A stretch of 64,000 bases of DNA from Patescibacteria group bacterium. Lineage in GTDB: Bacteria > Patescibacteriota > Microgenomatia > UBA1406 > GWC2-37-13. Position numbers and translations under genes: made by a program. Positions 16,149 to 25,257 of the stretch are shown here, one piece after another. Position 1 is the stretch's first letter, and the number at the start of each line of letters is the position of its first letter. The stretch covers positions 1 through 64,000 of the forward strand of contig JAOAFZ010000006.1 of NCBI GenBank assembly GCA_026415975.1, written 5' to 3'. The notes beneath the pieces were generated by a model. That model did not search any database. It had not been told where the DNA came from and saw only the letters and a program-made list of their open reading frames with translations.

Positions 16149-18752
16149 ATGCAAAGCCAAAAAGAAGTAATCGATCAAATTGACTCACTCTTTACGAAGA
16201 TACAGTCAAACGATGTAAATTCACCGGAATATTTGCATGAGATTACATCGTTGGAGGTTGTACTTGATTTTGTAAAAAAGAAGCAGCTTATTGGAGAAGT
16301 TGAGTATAAGAAATATATTTCCCGACTAAAACTCCTTAAAGATGCAGTCGAGGGAAAAAAAGTGAAGAATACCACTCGTAATATAGCAGCTGGCAATGCA
16401 GATTCGTCAATTTTACAATCATTCTTAAAACGTTTTACCCTTCAACGCAAACTTATTCTATTGGCACTAGTTATTATCGTTACAAGTGCGGGTCTGCTAG
16501 CATATGTAAATAGTAAAAATGAAAATACAGGAGATGTAAAAGGTACAAACGTAGATAAAAAAGGGAAAATACTCCGTTTTAGGGGAGTTCTTCGTGATAC
16601 AAAGGGGCTTCCAGTTGATTCAAAGGTAGATGTTCTCTTTCGATTGTACGCGTCAGAAAAAGATAAGGATGCGGTTTATTCAGGAGCCTGTACCGGAGTA
16701 AACGGAATCGTACCAGATGTAAGTGGACGCTTCGAGATTGTCATCGGCTCAGATTGTGGAATGAATCCTCTCCCTGAGGAAGTGCTGCGTACGTATAATG
16801 AGCTATATCTTGGAGTTACCATAGGAAAGGATCCGGAGATGAAACCGCGTCAGCGAATATCTACTGTACAGAACGCAGCTAACAGCGAGACAGTACAGGG
16901 TCTTCCAGTAGGTGACGAGGAATCCTCTATACCATTTATTGACAGCGAAGGAGCAATGAATATCGGGGCATTTTCTCCGACACTTAGATCATCGCAAGGC
17001 ACTTTTACCCTTGAAGGACGGACAATGGTAGTACAGACCGCAGAAGGAAGTGCAGGAGTAATTGCTCTTCGTCCCGATACAGGAGGTTATGTTATCATTG
17101 ATAATGCACGTCTCGGAGTAAATACCCGTGAGCCGCGTACTGAACTCGATATTGCCGGAAATGTTGCTGTTACCGGGGACATGGAATTTGACGGACCGAT
17201 TACAACGTTCTACCAGAATTCAGGCGGATCTTTTGCTTTCTATACGTCAAGAGAAGTTACTGACCTTACGAAGCCGTCTCTAACCATTCGGGGTGAGAGC
17301 AGTCCCGGGATAGAGGTAAATGGAAACGTGGTAGCTGAAGGGATCGTTTTTAGCAGTAATAAATCCCGAATTTCAACAGCAGGAGGGACAGATATTTTGA
17401 TCGGCTCTTCGTCCAGGCCACAGATTCTTGTCCGTGGTGATTCTAAACTTGGCTTCCTGACAGATCGTAGCGTGTCGGATATTACAATAGGAGGTTCGGT
17501 AGCTCCCGATAAAGATGGAATGTACCGTCTGGGCTCTGAAACGCATAGTTGGAAGTCAATTTATACAAGTGAGCTGTTAATTGATGAAGAGGGAATTGGA
17601 GGATATTGGCAACGAAAAGGCAAAACACTATACCCGTCACGGATTACAGATGATATTCTTCTCGGCTCTGCTACAGTGTCCACAGCAACTGTGCGTTTGA
17701 ATGGGCTATCAAATGGAACGTCATACATTATGGGGAAAGGATTTGGCGTTGGCACTCGTGATCCCCGTAATACACTAAGTGTTGCAGGAGAATCATCAAC
17801 CACGGCAATAACCTCAATCGGCAACAGCATTACTACCGATGCACCTTCTGTTGTCGCTCTCCGATTACAACTAGGTACCAGCAGCACCGGTTCAAAATCA
17901 CAGTTTATAGAATTTGTAGCAGGAGCTACGACAGAGTCCCCGGGGAAAAAAGTCGGATCAATCCGCTTAAACAACGCAGGCGTAGTGTTTGAGTCTGCCG
18001 GAGCAGATTTCGCCGAGCTGATGTATATTTCCGAGGAAACTCAACCGGGTAACGTTATTGGCATATCCGAATCGGGACTGCGCAAGGCAAGGAAAGGTGA
18101 TCGACTGGTTGGTGTGGTATCCGATATTGCTGCATTTGTTGGAAACACAAACATAACAGCGCACCCGAATAATGCTACAGTCGGCCTTGTCGGTCAGGTT
18201 CCGGTATTCATTTCTACCGAAAACGGTCCCGTCAAACAAGGCTCACGGGTATCACTTTCCCGTGTGTCCGGCTGGGCAGCGATGAGAAAAGAAGCAGACG
18301 AAAACACACTGGGTGTAATCATTGCCGATTCAGCGACAATAGAAAGTTCGCTCCGTGCTGATTTGTGCCCACCTGAACTGCAAAAGAGTACCGATCCTTC
18401 AGGATATCAAGTTCGTTGCGGCAGGGTACCTGTCCTTATTTCTATCCAGGATGCAGATAGAGAAGTACGTCAGGCCCAATCGCAAACAAGCTCAACAGGA
18501 GATAACAGAATGAACCATTCAGGCAAGGCAATTATACCCCGCGGGAGTACCGGGACCACCGTTAATGCACCGGTTCAGGAGGATTCTATAATACTTATTA
18601 CGGCACTCGGGGAGAACCCGATTGCCATTAGCGTACGAAAACAGCACTCGTGCGAACAAGAGACAGGCAAAGTATGCAGACCCTGGTTCGAAGTATACAC
18701 GTCCGCTCCTGTTACAACGGACGTCCATTTTAACTGGTTGATCGTTAATTAG
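16149..18752 (+). CDS. tail-fibre-like surface protein with one membrane span
   Basis: 867 aa. A ~95-residue charged cytoplasmic N-terminus with coiled-coil character, a membrane segment at ~99-117 (LILLALVIIVTSAGLLAYV), then a long extracellular beta-rich part. Its first extracellular module (FRGVLRDTKGLPVDSKVDV ... PRQRISTVQNA) is the same type as in the 46963 protein. Repeated LGVNTREPRTELDIAGN-like units resemble phage tail-fibre trimer repeats. The C-terminal ADFAELMYISEETQPG ... LVGQVPVFIS region resembles the Peptidase_G2 auto-processing domain of tail spikes. Four bases separate it from the upstream gene. Likely an adhesin; the host target is unknown. Confidence 0.75.
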   Translation: MQSQKEVIDQIDSLFTKIQSNDVNSPEYLHEITSLEVVLDFVKKKQLIGEVEYKKYISRLKLLKDAVEGKKVKNTTRNIAAGNADSSILQSFLKRFTLQRKLILLALVIIVTSAGLLAYVNSKNENTGDVKGTNVDKKGKILRFRGVLRDTKGLPVDSKVDVLFRLYASEKDKDAVYSGACTGVNGIVPDVSGRFEIVIGSDCGMNPLPEEVLRTYNELYLGVTIGKDPEMKPRQRISTVQNAANSETVQGLPVGDEESSIPFIDSEGAMNIGAFSPTLRSSQGTFTLEGRTMVVQTAEGSAGVIALRPDTGGYVIIDNARLGVNTREPRTELDIAGNVAVTGDMEFDGPITTFYQNSGGSFAFYTSREVTDLTKPSLTIRGESSPGIEVNGNVVAEGIVFSSNKSRISTAGGTDILIGSSSRPQILVRGDSKLGFLTDRSVSDITIGGSVAPDKDGMYRLGSETHSWKSIYTSELLIDEEGIGGYWQRKGKTLYPSRITDDILLGSATVSTATVRLNGLSNGTSYIMGKGFGVGTRDPRNTLSVAGESSTTAITSIGNSITTDAPSVVALRLQLGTSSTGSKSQFIEFVAGATTESPGKKVGSIRLNNAGVVFESAGADFAELMYISEETQPGNVIGISESGLRKARKGDRLVGVVSDIAAFVGNTNITAHPNNATVGLVGQVPVFISTENGPVKQGSRVSLSRVSGWAAMRKEADENTLGVIIADSATIESSLRADLCPPELQKSTDPSGYQVRCGRVPVLISIQDADREVRQAQSQTSSTGDNRMNHSGKAIIPRGSTGTTVNAPVQEDSIILITALGENPIAISVRKQHSCEQETGKVCRPWFEVYTSAPVTTDVHFNWLIVN

Positions 18753-18782
18753 AGAGTGCAGACGGTCATATCAAATTACTAG

Positions 18783-18811
18783 TTGACATCCATCTCGCGT
18801 TTATCTAGTAT
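18783..18811 (+). promoter_or_regulatory. promoter of the O-antigen-ligase-like gene
   Basis: TTGACA at 18783-18788, 17-base spacer, TAGTAT at 18806-18811, seven bases, then ATG at 18819. This excludes the longer in-frame start at 18783, whose TTG is the first part of the -35 box. Confidence 0.82.
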
Positions 18812-18818
18812 TTTTTCC

Positions 18819-20939
18819 ATGAACACCCTCGAGTCTAAATTAACCAAGGTCACGACGTTCATAACAAACTTCGTTTTGTTATTAACGCCGTTATTCGCGC
18901 TTCCTGTGACGCGTGAATTCGTTATTATCAGCAAGCTGTACTTCTTCATTTATGCAGTCGTCGGCCTACTCCTTGTAACCCTGGTTTATGTTCTGGCTAC
19001 CCGTAAGGTGGTATGGCAGAAAGACTCGATGGTGAACGGTTTGCTTCTCCTGTTGATAGCAGCAGCTCTTTCTATATTCATAATGACCCCGAACCGGATG
19101 CACGCGCTGTTTCTGCCCTACGGCGGCTTTATGACGTTTCTTACCCTCTCAATATTCTACATCTTCCTCGTGAAGAGTATACGGGCGAACGATAAAAATG
19201 TGCTGTTTTACATCGGGCTATCGGGACTCGTCTCGAGTATTATCTCGATCATTGCATTTGTACAGCCGTTTCGTGCGCTTGAGCTTCCTGCAGAAATCGC
19301 ATTCCTGAACAGCCCGATATTTAATACGGTCGGTTCACAGTTCGACTATATTCTTTATACGGTCTTTGCACTAGTATCAACGGTCGTATACTTTATGTCG
19401 CTAAAGGGTGCGGCGGCAGTGCAGCATGCACACACAGGTCATGTGACTCGGAAGTCTCCAGTGAAGACCATACTTTATGTGATTTTTACGGTAACGTTGA
19501 TCAGCCTGGTTCTTCAGATATTCCAGATAGTTCGTGCAGTTTTCTTTGAGGGGCAGAATATCTTGCTTCCCCCGTTCTCGATCTCCTGGTTTGCTGCAAT
19601 CGAAATCCTGAAGAATCCATTTACAGCACTGTTTGGGGTCGGTCTCGGTAACTTTGCGGCAATTTATACCCAGGTCAAAGATGTCGCGTACAATGCCACG
19701 AGTCTCTGGCAAATTAGTTCCTTTAATGTTGCACGTTCGGCTTTAATGCAGATCTTTACCGAGATGGGCATTGTCGGACTTCTGGCAATTGGCTTTATCG
19801 CTCAGGCAGTCGTGAAGAATCTGAAAGCAGTCCCCCGGAGTGCGGTAATTATGATAACCTTCGGCGCCCTTACGCTTCTGCTTATGCCGCCTTCGTTTAT
19901 CGTTTATTTTGTGATCTTCGTATGTCTTGCATTCTTTTCGGCACACATACGCCGTGAAAACGAGACCTACGTAGCTGATCTGTCTCGGATTATGCCGGTC
20001 TTCGTTATAACGGTGGTACTGTTTATCGCCTTCATTGCCGGTGTAACGTATTTCACCAGCATTACGTTCGCATCGGAGATCGTCTTCAAGCGGGCCCTTG
20101 ACGCTGTTTCCAGGAACGATGTGCGAGCACTCTACGAGAATCAGCGAAACTCGATCATCGTCTATCCGTATAACGAGGATTTCCGGCGGAGCTTCTCGCA
20201 GACAAACCTGTTGATCGCAAATAATATTGCTTCGAAAAAGCCGGAAGAGATCACTGATGAAGACCGGCAGACGATCACTCAGGCAATTCAGGCATCCATT
20301 GCCGAGGCCAAGGCAGCAGTCGCCCTGAATCCGCGGAAGGTTACCAATTGGCAGTATTTGGCGACTGTCTACCGCAACATCATTAACGTTGCTCAAGGTG
20401 CTGAACTCTGGACAATTGCCAGCTATCAGCGGGCAATCCTTTTGGACCCGCAGAATCCGGTCTACCGGCTTGAGCTTGGCGGGGTGTACTTCCTGCTTCA
20501 GGCTTACGACGACGCTCAACGGCTCTTCGAGCAGGCTGTTGCTCTGAAACCAGACTGGGCCAACGCACATTATAACCTTGCCTGGACGTTGTACCGGCAG
20601 GAAAAGTATGCTGCTGCAGCCCGGCAGATGCAGAGGGTGATCTCGCTGATAGACCGCAACACCAACAAGTCTGATTTCGAGCAGGCACAGAAAGATCTGG
20701 CTGAGTTCCAGAAAAAGGTGGCGGAAGTTCGTGGTTCAACTCCAAGCGGGGAACAGACCCAAGGTCAGCCGAAACCACAAGATGACCGTTTGAACCTGCC
20801 GACACCTCCTGTCGCAACATTTGAACCCCGGATTGAGCTTGATCAGAATGCCTCTCCCGAGGCTGGCCTGAACATTGAAGGCACAGGAACAGGTTTCGGA
20901 CAGGCAGCCCCCGTCGCCCCGGTACTTCAGAGAAACTAA
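18819..20939 (+). CDS. O-antigen-ligase-like membrane protein with C-terminal TPR repeats
   Basis: 706 aa. About a dozen hydrophobic segments fill residues 1-410. A large periplasmic-type loop contains GVGLGNFAAIY and the ARSALMQIFTEMGIVGLL segment, both typical of Wzy_C/WaaL-type glycan polymerases or ligases. Residues ~500-630 contain TPR units (NPVYRLELGGVYFLLQAYDDA, DWANAHYNLAWTLYRQEKYAAA), then a Pro/Gln-rich tail. Such Wzy-TPR proteins often transfer glycans to proteins or join cell-surface polysaccharide. Base composition is more GC-rich than the gene upstream. It converges on the MBL gene with only two bases between stops. Confidence 0.82.
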   Translation: MNTLESKLTKVTTFITNFVLLLTPLFALPVTREFVIISKLYFFIYAVVGLLLVTLVYVLATRKVVWQKDSMVNGLLLLLIAAALSIFIMTPNRMHALFLPYGGFMTFLTLSIFYIFLVKSIRANDKNVLFYIGLSGLVSSIISIIAFVQPFRALELPAEIAFLNSPIFNTVGSQFDYILYTVFALVSTVVYFMSLKGAAAVQHAHTGHVTRKSPVKTILYVIFTVTLISLVLQIFQIVRAVFFEGQNILLPPFSISWFAAIEILKNPFTALFGVGLGNFAAIYTQVKDVAYNATSLWQISSFNVARSALMQIFTEMGIVGLLAIGFIAQAVVKNLKAVPRSAVIMITFGALTLLLMPPSFIVYFVIFVCLAFFSAHIRRENETYVADLSRIMPVFVITVVLFIAFIAGVTYFTSITFASEIVFKRALDAVSRNDVRALYENQRNSIIVYPYNEDFRRSFSQTNLLIANNIASKKPEEITDEDRQTITQAIQASIAEAKAAVALNPRKVTNWQYLATVYRNIINVAQGAELWTIASYQRAILLDPQNPVYRLELGGVYFLLQAYDDAQRLFEQAVALKPDWANAHYNLAWTLYRQEKYAAAARQMQRVISLIDRNTNKSDFEQAQKDLAEFQKKVAEVRGSTPSGEQTQGQPKPQDDRLNLPTPPVATFEPRIELDQNASPEAGLNIEGTGTGFGQAAPVAPVLQRN

Positions 20940-20941
20940 TC

Positions 20942-21781
20942 TCATTTCGCCTGCCCCGGAGACCGGGGCAGGCGAAAAATAATTGCACCTTGTGAATCGG
21001 TCCTGTACACTGTACGCCCCTGCAGCATCCGGATGATACTTTCGTCCGGATGTTTGTAGGGGTTTTTTTTGCCAACGCTGATTACTGCCGATTGCGGGTT
21101 TAACTTGGATACCAGCTGAGGTGATAGTCCACCAGCAGATCCATGATGTGGTACTTTTATAACTTCTAACGACTGCACATTATTTAATAGGATCCGATTA
21201 AGTTGTTTCCGGGTTACATCGCCGGTAAACAGTACATCAAAATCTTGGTAGGAAAATAAATGAACGTACGAGCATGAATTGCGATCGTGTAGACATTGAG
21301 AATGTTTGGTTTCTCTGCCCGGCCAGAGAAACCTGAAAACCGCGCTTCCGAACCTGAGTGAATCACCTAACTGTGGCGGCGGCATGACTGCTGAGTGCGA
21401 TGCAACAAGAGCCCGAAATTCTGCATAGGAAGCATCGGAGCTTCCAGCTGACGGTAGGATAGTATACCGGACCGGAAACCGCCGGTACACGTTAATAAGA
21501 CCGGCGTAGTGGTCGCTATCGGCATGAGTCACGATGACCAAGTCGATTGACGAGTCGTCCGGATATCGGTATTGATCCAGGCAGGACACCATTCTTCCGT
21601 CGCGGCCACCATCTATCACCGCATCAAAACCGTCTTCCATTCGAATATACGCTCCATCACCCTGTCCAACATCACAAAATACAAGCAACGGCATTCGTTG
21701 GGGACGGACACTACCCGCGGCGATAGTAATCACAGCGCCGATGGCGATTGCAAATGTACAAAGAACGGTAGGTATATTCAT
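20942..21781 (-). CDS. ComEC-type metallo-beta-lactamase domain as a separate protein
   Basis: 279 aa with an N-terminal membrane segment or signal (~1-22). The metal site is THADSDHYAGL, with further ligand regions in FTGDVTR and VPHHGSAGG. The N-terminal CDVGQGDGAYI is the ComEC/Rec2 signature. In most bacteria this domain is the C-terminus of ComEC, where it is proposed to degrade the non-transported DNA strand. Here it is its own gene, overlapping the stop of the membrane-channel gene by four bases (ATGA), so the two are surely co-translated. Its last codons form a 15-bp hairpin. Confidence 0.9.
   Translation of the reverse strand: MNIPTVLCTFAIAIGAVITIAAGSVRPQRMPLLVFCDVGQGDGAYIRMEDGFDAVIDGGRDGRMVSCLDQYRYPDDSSIDLVIVTHADSDHYAGLINVYRRFPVRYTILPSAGSSDASYAEFRALVASHSAVMPPPQLGDSLRFGSAVFRFLWPGRETKHSQCLHDRNSCSYVHLFSYQDFDVLFTGDVTRKQLNRILLNNVQSLEVIKVPHHGSAGGLSPQLVSKLNPQSAVISVGKKNPYKHPDESIIRMLQGRTVYRTDSQGAIIFRLPRSPGQAK
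20945..20977. terminator. 15-bp perfect hairpin between convergent genes
   Basis: TTTCGCCTGCCCCGG (20945-20959), loop AGA, CCGGGGCAGGCGAAA (20963-20977). It lies at the meeting point of two convergent genes, inside the final codons of the MBL gene. Neither strand has a clear U-tract after the stem, so termination efficiency is uncertain; it may also protect 3' ends. Confidence 0.6.
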
Positions 21782-22560
21782 GCGAAGGTATAGCCAATGG
21801 TAATTATGAAGTTCAAAATAATACGGAGTGGCACTGCAAGAAACAATCCAAACGATCGTGATATTTCATTAAGACAGATCGTAATAAAGCCTAAGATAGT
21901 AACTGGTACGATCGTCCAGGATATGAAAGTTGTGCTGAGTATCGAGTGCAATTGTATCCGTCCGAAGAAATACCATATCAGAGGAGCTGTTCCAAGAGTT
22001 GCTAACAGCGATGTCTTCAGTTCGCGGAGCAACACAAAAAAGACTGACACAACAGGACTTCTGCTATGCGATACCCCTGTTTTTAGCTTTCCGCTAAGAA
22101 CTAACGCAGCTGATGCAGCATATGTCAGTGCGAAAGAGAGACTGCTAGCCCATTCCGGATGCATGAGTAAAGAAATGGCGGCAGTAAGCGCCAGAGTGTA
22201 GACTCCTGATACTGGACGTCCGGCCAGTGAACCGATTCCGCTTATAAGAGCAGCCGTAACTGCGCGAAAGATCGGAGGTTCAGGACCAACCCAAATACAA
22301 AAAAGTACGGTCGTAATAAGAGTAATTACTACCCTGAATTTTTTCTCAAAGGGCATAAGGATTGCAGAAATACTGTTGTGGATGAGCGAGACATTTGTTC
22401 CGGACAGGACTACGATATGAATAAGTCCTGCGCTTAATAGAGCTTCGTAAAGCAAAGTTCCCTTTTCAAGATCAATGCCCAGAAGCAATCCGGACGCAAG
22501 AGAGGCATGTGGTTCCGGCAAGAGAGTCTGTAACCGCTCACGAATGTCCCCGGGAGTCAC
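21778..22560 (-). CDS. comEC: ComEC competence channel, membrane domain only
   Basis: 260 aa matching the Competence domain of ComEC, the channel that carries single-stranded DNA across the membrane. SGLLLGIDLEKGTLLYEALLSA is followed by GLIHIVVLSGTNVSLI, the family's best conserved block, and PIFRAVTAALISGI, with about six to seven hydrophobic segments. The usual N-terminal OB-fold domain is absent and the C-terminal nuclease domain is the next gene. It overlaps comEA by four bases upstream and the MBL gene by four bases downstream. Confidence 0.92.
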   Translation of the reverse strand: MTPGDIRERLQTLLPEPHASLASGLLLGIDLEKGTLLYEALLSAGLIHIVVLSGTNVSLIHNSISAILMPFEKKFRVVITLITTVLFCIWVGPEPPIFRAVTAALISGIGSLAGRPVSGVYTLALTAAISLLMHPEWASSLSFALTYAASAALVLSGKLKTGVSHSRSPVVSVFFVLLRELKTSLLATLGTAPLIWYFFGRIQLHSILSTTFISWTIVPVTILGFITICLNEISRSFGLFLAVPLRIILNFIITIGYTFA

Positions 22561-23213
22561 GGAAGGGAAATGCCGAGTGAGGGCAGAACTGCTTCATATG
22601 TCCTGGCAGAGAGTATCTTCTCTTCACGGAGCGTCTCTATACGATCATACGGCCGGTTCTCGATAATAGCCTGAGCAGTTTTCGGCCCGATGCCAGGAAG
22701 TGCTTCCAGTTCTGCTGCCGTTGCGGTATTGATGTCAACGACAGATAGTACAGGTTCATCGACCGAGGCCTTTTCGGGCAAATCAGGGGACGACGGTTCA
22801 ACACGGACTGGTGCCTGGCCATATTCCGGAATAAAGAGTTTTTCCTGATCGATTACTGTACGGGCCCGGTTCAGATCCCGCTCAATGTACAGCTTGTCCG
22901 CACGTGCTGATAATCCACCGGCTTTTTCGATCGCATCTGCTATACGACTGCCTTCCGGGAGCAGATACACACCCGGTGATGCAACTGCTCCGGAAACATC
23001 CACGGCGAGAGCCTGTTTCAGCCTGACCCGAGCTTCGGTCGTGAATACCGGATTATTTTTCACCGTTATCTCTGTCTCGGGCACTGCTCCGGGAGAAGAA
23101 GACCGGAATAAAAGAACCGCTGATGAAATGAGTAACACTACAGCAATACCAAATCCGGCGACTTCTCCCGGATACCGTTTCCAGAGGGTTGAAATACTTT
23201 CTAGGAATATCAT
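22557..23213 (-). CDS. comEA: ComEA-type DNA-binding protein (SLBB + helix-hairpin-helix)
   Basis: Membrane-anchored receptor that binds double-stranded DNA for uptake. 218 aa from the chosen start: a membrane segment at ~20-40, an SLBB domain (VDVSGAVASPGVYLLPEGSR), a linker, then the helix-hairpin-helix DNA-binding domain VDINTATAAELEALPGIGPKTAQAIIENR (shown only to identify the family: key GIGPKTA hairpin). I use the ATG at 23213; the upstream in-frame TTG overlaps the TATAAT. First gene of a comEA-comEC-MBL operon. Confidence 0.93.
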   Translation of the reverse strand: MIFLESISTLWKRYPGEVAGFGIAVVLLISSAVLLFRSSSPGAVPETEITVKNNPVFTTEARVRLKQALAVDVSGAVASPGVYLLPEGSRIADAIEKAGGLSARADKLYIERDLNRARTVIDQEKLFIPEYGQAPVRVEPSSPDLPEKASVDEPVLSVVDINTATAAELEALPGIGPKTAQAIIENRPYDRIETLREEKILSARTYEAVLPSLGISLP

Positions 23214-23222
23214 AGTTGTGTA

Positions 23223-23250
23223 ATTATACAACTATTATTTAAAAGGTCAA
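23223..23250 (-). promoter_or_regulatory. com operon promoter with inverted repeat
   Basis: Reading the minus strand: TTGACC (23250 to 23245), 16-base spacer, TATAAT (23228 to 23223), nine bases, ATG. The -10 box is flanked by AGTTGT and ACAACT arms (on the plus strand AGTTGT-gtaattat-ACAACT). This inverted repeat is centred on the -10 box and would suit a repressor controlling competence. Confidence 0.7.
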
Positions 23251-23371
23251 GTATTACCGGGAGCGGGATGCCGGAAACGGTGAGTTGCGGTATGCCAGTG
23301 AAAGCAGTGCGGGAAAGTCACCCTATTTCTCTCTTGTTGGTACTATGCACAGTAAAATACAATGAGGTACG

Positions 23372-24493
23372 TTACTTTTTCAAACCGCTCTTACGTGAAT
23401 GAATGTATTTCCGGTACCAGCGCAGGAGCAGATACGTTGAAATTCCAAGAGTAAGCAGGAAAAAACCGGTAATAAAAAAAAGTAACCAATATGGCACAAC
23501 AAATAGGTAGTCCCGGGAGTAAAGGCGGGGCGCAGTATCACCACCGAATCGCAGGCTGGCGGAGATATCGTATATCCCCATCGGGAAACCTTCGTGTACA
23601 TAGCTGAGATCTTCCCGACACAGTTTGCGATCATGGTTTTTCAGACAATCCGCAAAGGAAAAATTCGGCACTGCGATTACCCGGTCGGCACCGGGAAAAA
23701 CAAGAGAAGGTCGCAGAGCTACGGTTTTTCTGGTGCCACTGCGGTCACTAAAAACAAGCTCACCCGATGCCTGAATAGAGTATTTGCCCAGGTTTGTCAC
23801 GACAAGCCGCAGCGGAACTGGAGTGCCGGTGTTCGTAAATCGCAGGGAACCTCCGGGAATCGGTATTGACATATCAGTGATAGCGCGAAACAGTACCGAC
23901 CGCACGGCTTTCGTTTCAAATCCATCCCGAGTTACTCTAATAAGAACCAGGGAAGCATTCGCCTGAGAGATAAGTGCACTGACAGTCCCCGGTGCAGGTA
24001 TCCCCGGTCTGGATTCCATTGCTACTGCGAATGCATATTCGCCGTCAGGAGTTTCAGAAGGAACCGTTATCCGGACCGGGATCCGTTTTTTCTGACGGGA
24101 AAGAATCAGAATCGAATTTCCTTCGGATAGTTCCCGTTCCCGTGTCGAGATTTTTATAGGCGAGGGGCTAGACGGGAGAGGTCGAAAATTTCCCATCAGA
24201 TCAGGCTCTCCGAGGGGAATCACTAAAAAAGTGAATGATTGTGGATCGCCAGAGTTAGTTAATTCATAATTAATGTTAAAACTTTTTCCGGGACGCGTGG
24301 TTATATTTTGAATTGAGGGCGACAGTACGGTCTCTACCTCTTGTGCACCAGCATTTTTCGGAGCTGCGGCACCCAGGATTATACAGAGTACGCATATAAT
24401 TATCGCATTCCATGCCCGGACATTCTCGTTTTCTCTCCGGAACAGGCTATACGGAATAGGAGGATTCAGGGAGGAGTGGCCAGAAAAATTCAT
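23372..24493 (-). CDS. DUF916-like membrane-anchored surface protein (module 1)
   Basis: 373 aa: hydrophobic signal (~26-45), two Ig-like extracellular beta domains rich in phrases such as PGKSFNINYELTNSG and RLVVTNLGKYSIQ, a C-terminal membrane segment (WLLFFITGFFLLTLGIS) and a basic cytoplasmic tail (RKYIHSRKSGLKK). This plan matches the WxL-interacting (formerly DUF916) proteins of Firmicutes and three other genes in this window. The ATG at 24493 overlaps the stop of its partner gene by four bases. The frame extends 84 codons further upstream, but only as a shadow of that partner. Confidence 0.72.
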   Translation of the reverse strand: MNFSGHSSLNPPIPYSLFRRENENVRAWNAIIICVLCIILGAAAPKNAGAQEVETVLSPSIQNITTRPGKSFNINYELTNSGDPQSFTFLVIPLGEPDLMGNFRPLPSSPSPIKISTRERELSEGNSILILSRQKKRIPVRITVPSETPDGEYAFAVAMESRPGIPAPGTVSALISQANASLVLIRVTRDGFETKAVRSVLFRAITDMSIPIPGGSLRFTNTGTPVPLRLVVTNLGKYSIQASGELVFSDRSGTRKTVALRPSLVFPGADRVIAVPNFSFADCLKNHDRKLCREDLSYVHEGFPMGIYDISASLRFGGDTAPRLYSRDYLFVVPYWLLFFITGFFLLTLGISTYLLLRWYRKYIHSRKSGLKK

Positions 24494-25236
24494 AATCGTG
24501 GTAAGGCAAGAATCGTAACGGTAGCAAAATAGGTGTTTTCCTGAAAATCCGGAGGGACGTTCAGCCGGAACCGCATAACGGAACGGCGTTCTCCGCGAAC
24601 GAATGAAGCACCGAGAACCGGTACTGCCCGTTCCCCGGCTGAGGAAAGGGGGAAGGGACGGTACGTATCTGGAGCAAGAAAATCTATGGGTGCATCCTGA
24701 CTTTCCATGCGATACCCAAATCCGTACCCCCCCGAACGACGCCACTCACGGGCATAGGTTGGTGAGCACGGGATCGGTCGCCTGTCGCAGCCGGTGACGG
24801 GGATTGTCAGGGAGCCGGAGTTTTTGAGAGGGTTGTCCTGAATTGCAAGAACCTGATATCCGAACCATCCGTCCGCATTAGTGGAGATGGTAACACTTTG
24901 CTCCTGGGGTTTATCCGGGCGGGGTTCCAGGAACTCGATCCTTGTGTCCGATATCCCGAAGCCAAGGGAAACCGGCGAGTCGTCGAATGGGAATGTGTTG
25001 CTGACTACAAATCCCTCCCTTTCAAAACGCATCAGTTCTTCACCATAAAGAAGCGTATCCCGTGCCGGCTCAGGTGTAGGCACTGCTGTCGGCTCAGGAT
25101 CTCCGGGGAGTTCTTCAAATTTCAGGAAGAATTGTGGTGAGGGAGCGGCAGCCCGTGCATATACGGAGCGACCCGGCAGGAAAATTACGCACCAGAGCGC
25201 CGTGGCGATACCGATGGCTATTGCGGGGGAGCGCAT
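24490..25236 (-). CDS. secreted partner protein of a DUF916-like anchor (module 1)
   Basis: 248 aa with a signal peptide (~5-28). The C-terminal ~150 residues align by eye with the C-terminal domains of the 42444 and 44595 proteins: a [ST]TNAxxGYxIxxxxxxPL strand near the start, an aromatic/GFGY strand in the middle and a final hydrophobic strand ending in -PRL (VTILALPRL). The start at 25236 is set by TATAAT ending six bases upstream. Role inferred: an extracellular protein held at the surface by its neighbour. The domain recalls WxL proteins in placement, but I see no true WxL motif. Confidence 0.68.
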   Translation of the reverse strand: MRSPAIAIGIATALWCVIFLPGRSVYARAAAPSPQFFLKFEELPGDPEPTAVPTPEPARDTLLYGEELMRFEREGFVVSNTFPFDDSPVSLGFGISDTRIEFLEPRPDKPQEQSVTISTNADGWFGYQVLAIQDNPLKNSGSLTIPVTGCDRRPIPCSPTYAREWRRSGGYGFGYRMESQDAPIDFLAPDTYRPFPLSSAGERAVPVLGASFVRGERRSVMRFRLNVPPDFQENTYFATVTILALPRL

Positions 25237-25242
25237 ATCTGC

Positions 25243-25250
25243 ATTATAAT
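25243..25250. promoter_or_regulatory. shared -10 element driving two divergent leaderless genes
   Basis: The palindrome TATTATAATA (25242-25251 region) contains TATAAT on both strands: plus 25245-25250 and minus 25248-25243. The plus copy ends seven bases before the secE ATG (25258). The minus copy ends six bases before the ATG at 25236. The two start codons are only 21 bases apart. A plus-strand TTGCGG at 25221-25226 (18-base spacer) could be the -35 for secE. Confidence 0.75.
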
Positions 25251-25257
25251 ACCTTCT

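Noticed and set aside
16149-18752. Prophage or phage tail gene cluster
   Set aside because: Despite tail-fibre-like repeats, the protein has a cytoplasmic domain and membrane span, and no capsid, terminase, portal or lysis genes are nearby.
19743-21075. Two long minus-strand frames opposite the O-antigen-ligase/TPR gene
   Set aside because: Antisense to a gene with a clear promoter, membrane segments and TPR motifs; no start signals of their own.
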